The notes under the pieces are model-generated. The model did no database searches. It was not told the DNA's origin and saw nothing but the letters and a program-made list of their open reading frames with translations. Positions 63,834 through 64,000 of a DNA stretch of 64,000 nt are shown here, one piece after another. Origin of the DNA: Prochlorococcus sp. AG-355-I20 (GTDB taxonomy: Bacteria > Cyanobacteriota > Cyanobacteriia > PCC-6307 > Cyanobiaceae); the NCBI GenBank assembly GCA_003280895.1, contig QCDM01000002.1, positions 62,001 to 126,000 of the forward strand, in the 5' to 3' direction. Made by a program: the position numbers and the translations under genes. The stretch's first letter is position 1. The number at the start of each line of letters is the position of its first letter.

Positions 63834-64000
63834 TTGAGTCAAGATACCTTATTTGATAAAGTTTGGGATTTACATAAAGTTTCAAGTCTTCGAGGTGGAT
63901 CTGATCAAATATTTATTGGTCTTCACCTTATCCATGAAGTCACAAGTCCTCAAGCATTTGGCGCTTTAAAAGACAAAAATTTAAAGGTAAAATTTCCTGA
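63834..64000 (+). CDS. leuC: 3-isopropylmalate dehydratase large subunit, 5' part only (TTG start; runs off window)
   Basis: [55 protein letters not shown]. Confidence 0.92.
   Translation, partial: MSQDTLFDKVWDLHKVSSLRGGSDQIFIGLHLIHEVTSPQAFGALKDKNLKVKFP

Noticed and set aside
1-64000. CRISPR array, transposon, prophage, toxin-antitoxin or biosynthetic gene cluster
   Set aside because: Scanned for direct repeats, transposase/integrase motifs and clustered unknown genes; none seen. The gene content is core cyanobacterial metabolism and photosynthesis

Overview
This 64-kb AT-rich window reads as ordinary, tightly packed core chromosome of a high-light-adapted Prochlorococcus-type picocyanobacterium. 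The basis is psbB/T/M/K, psbEFLJ-ycf48-rubredoxin, petB/petD, ndhCKJ, chlD, minCDE, amt1 and a reduced phycoerythrin beta gene next to a CpeS-type lyase. I support about 75 protein genes, including seven short ones missing from, or mis-started in, the ORF track: psbM, psbT, psbL, psbF, psbK, a 55-aa membrane peptide and a 59-aa ORF. I also support four tRNAs (Thr-TGT, Phe-GAA, Met-CAT, Arg-ACG), two clear terminators and one textbook NtcA promoter. I saw no CRISPR array, transposon, prophage or obvious defence or biosynthetic island. The observations most worth a second look are: (1) a highly structured 5' leader in front of a basic DUF3155 protein; (2) a thioredoxin/AhpC-like gene split by one in-frame TAA; (3) the amt1 NtcA promoter with a terminator-like hairpin in its short leader; (4) a phycoerythrin beta remnant with its lyase and an overlapping small ORF; (5) an NDH2-like/SelD fusion; (6) a TM0106-type nuclease whose RecB-like active site looks degenerate; (7) an orphan Hik2/CSK-like sensor kinase with a candidate Fe-S cysteine. 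Family names come from reading the translations; no database search was run.
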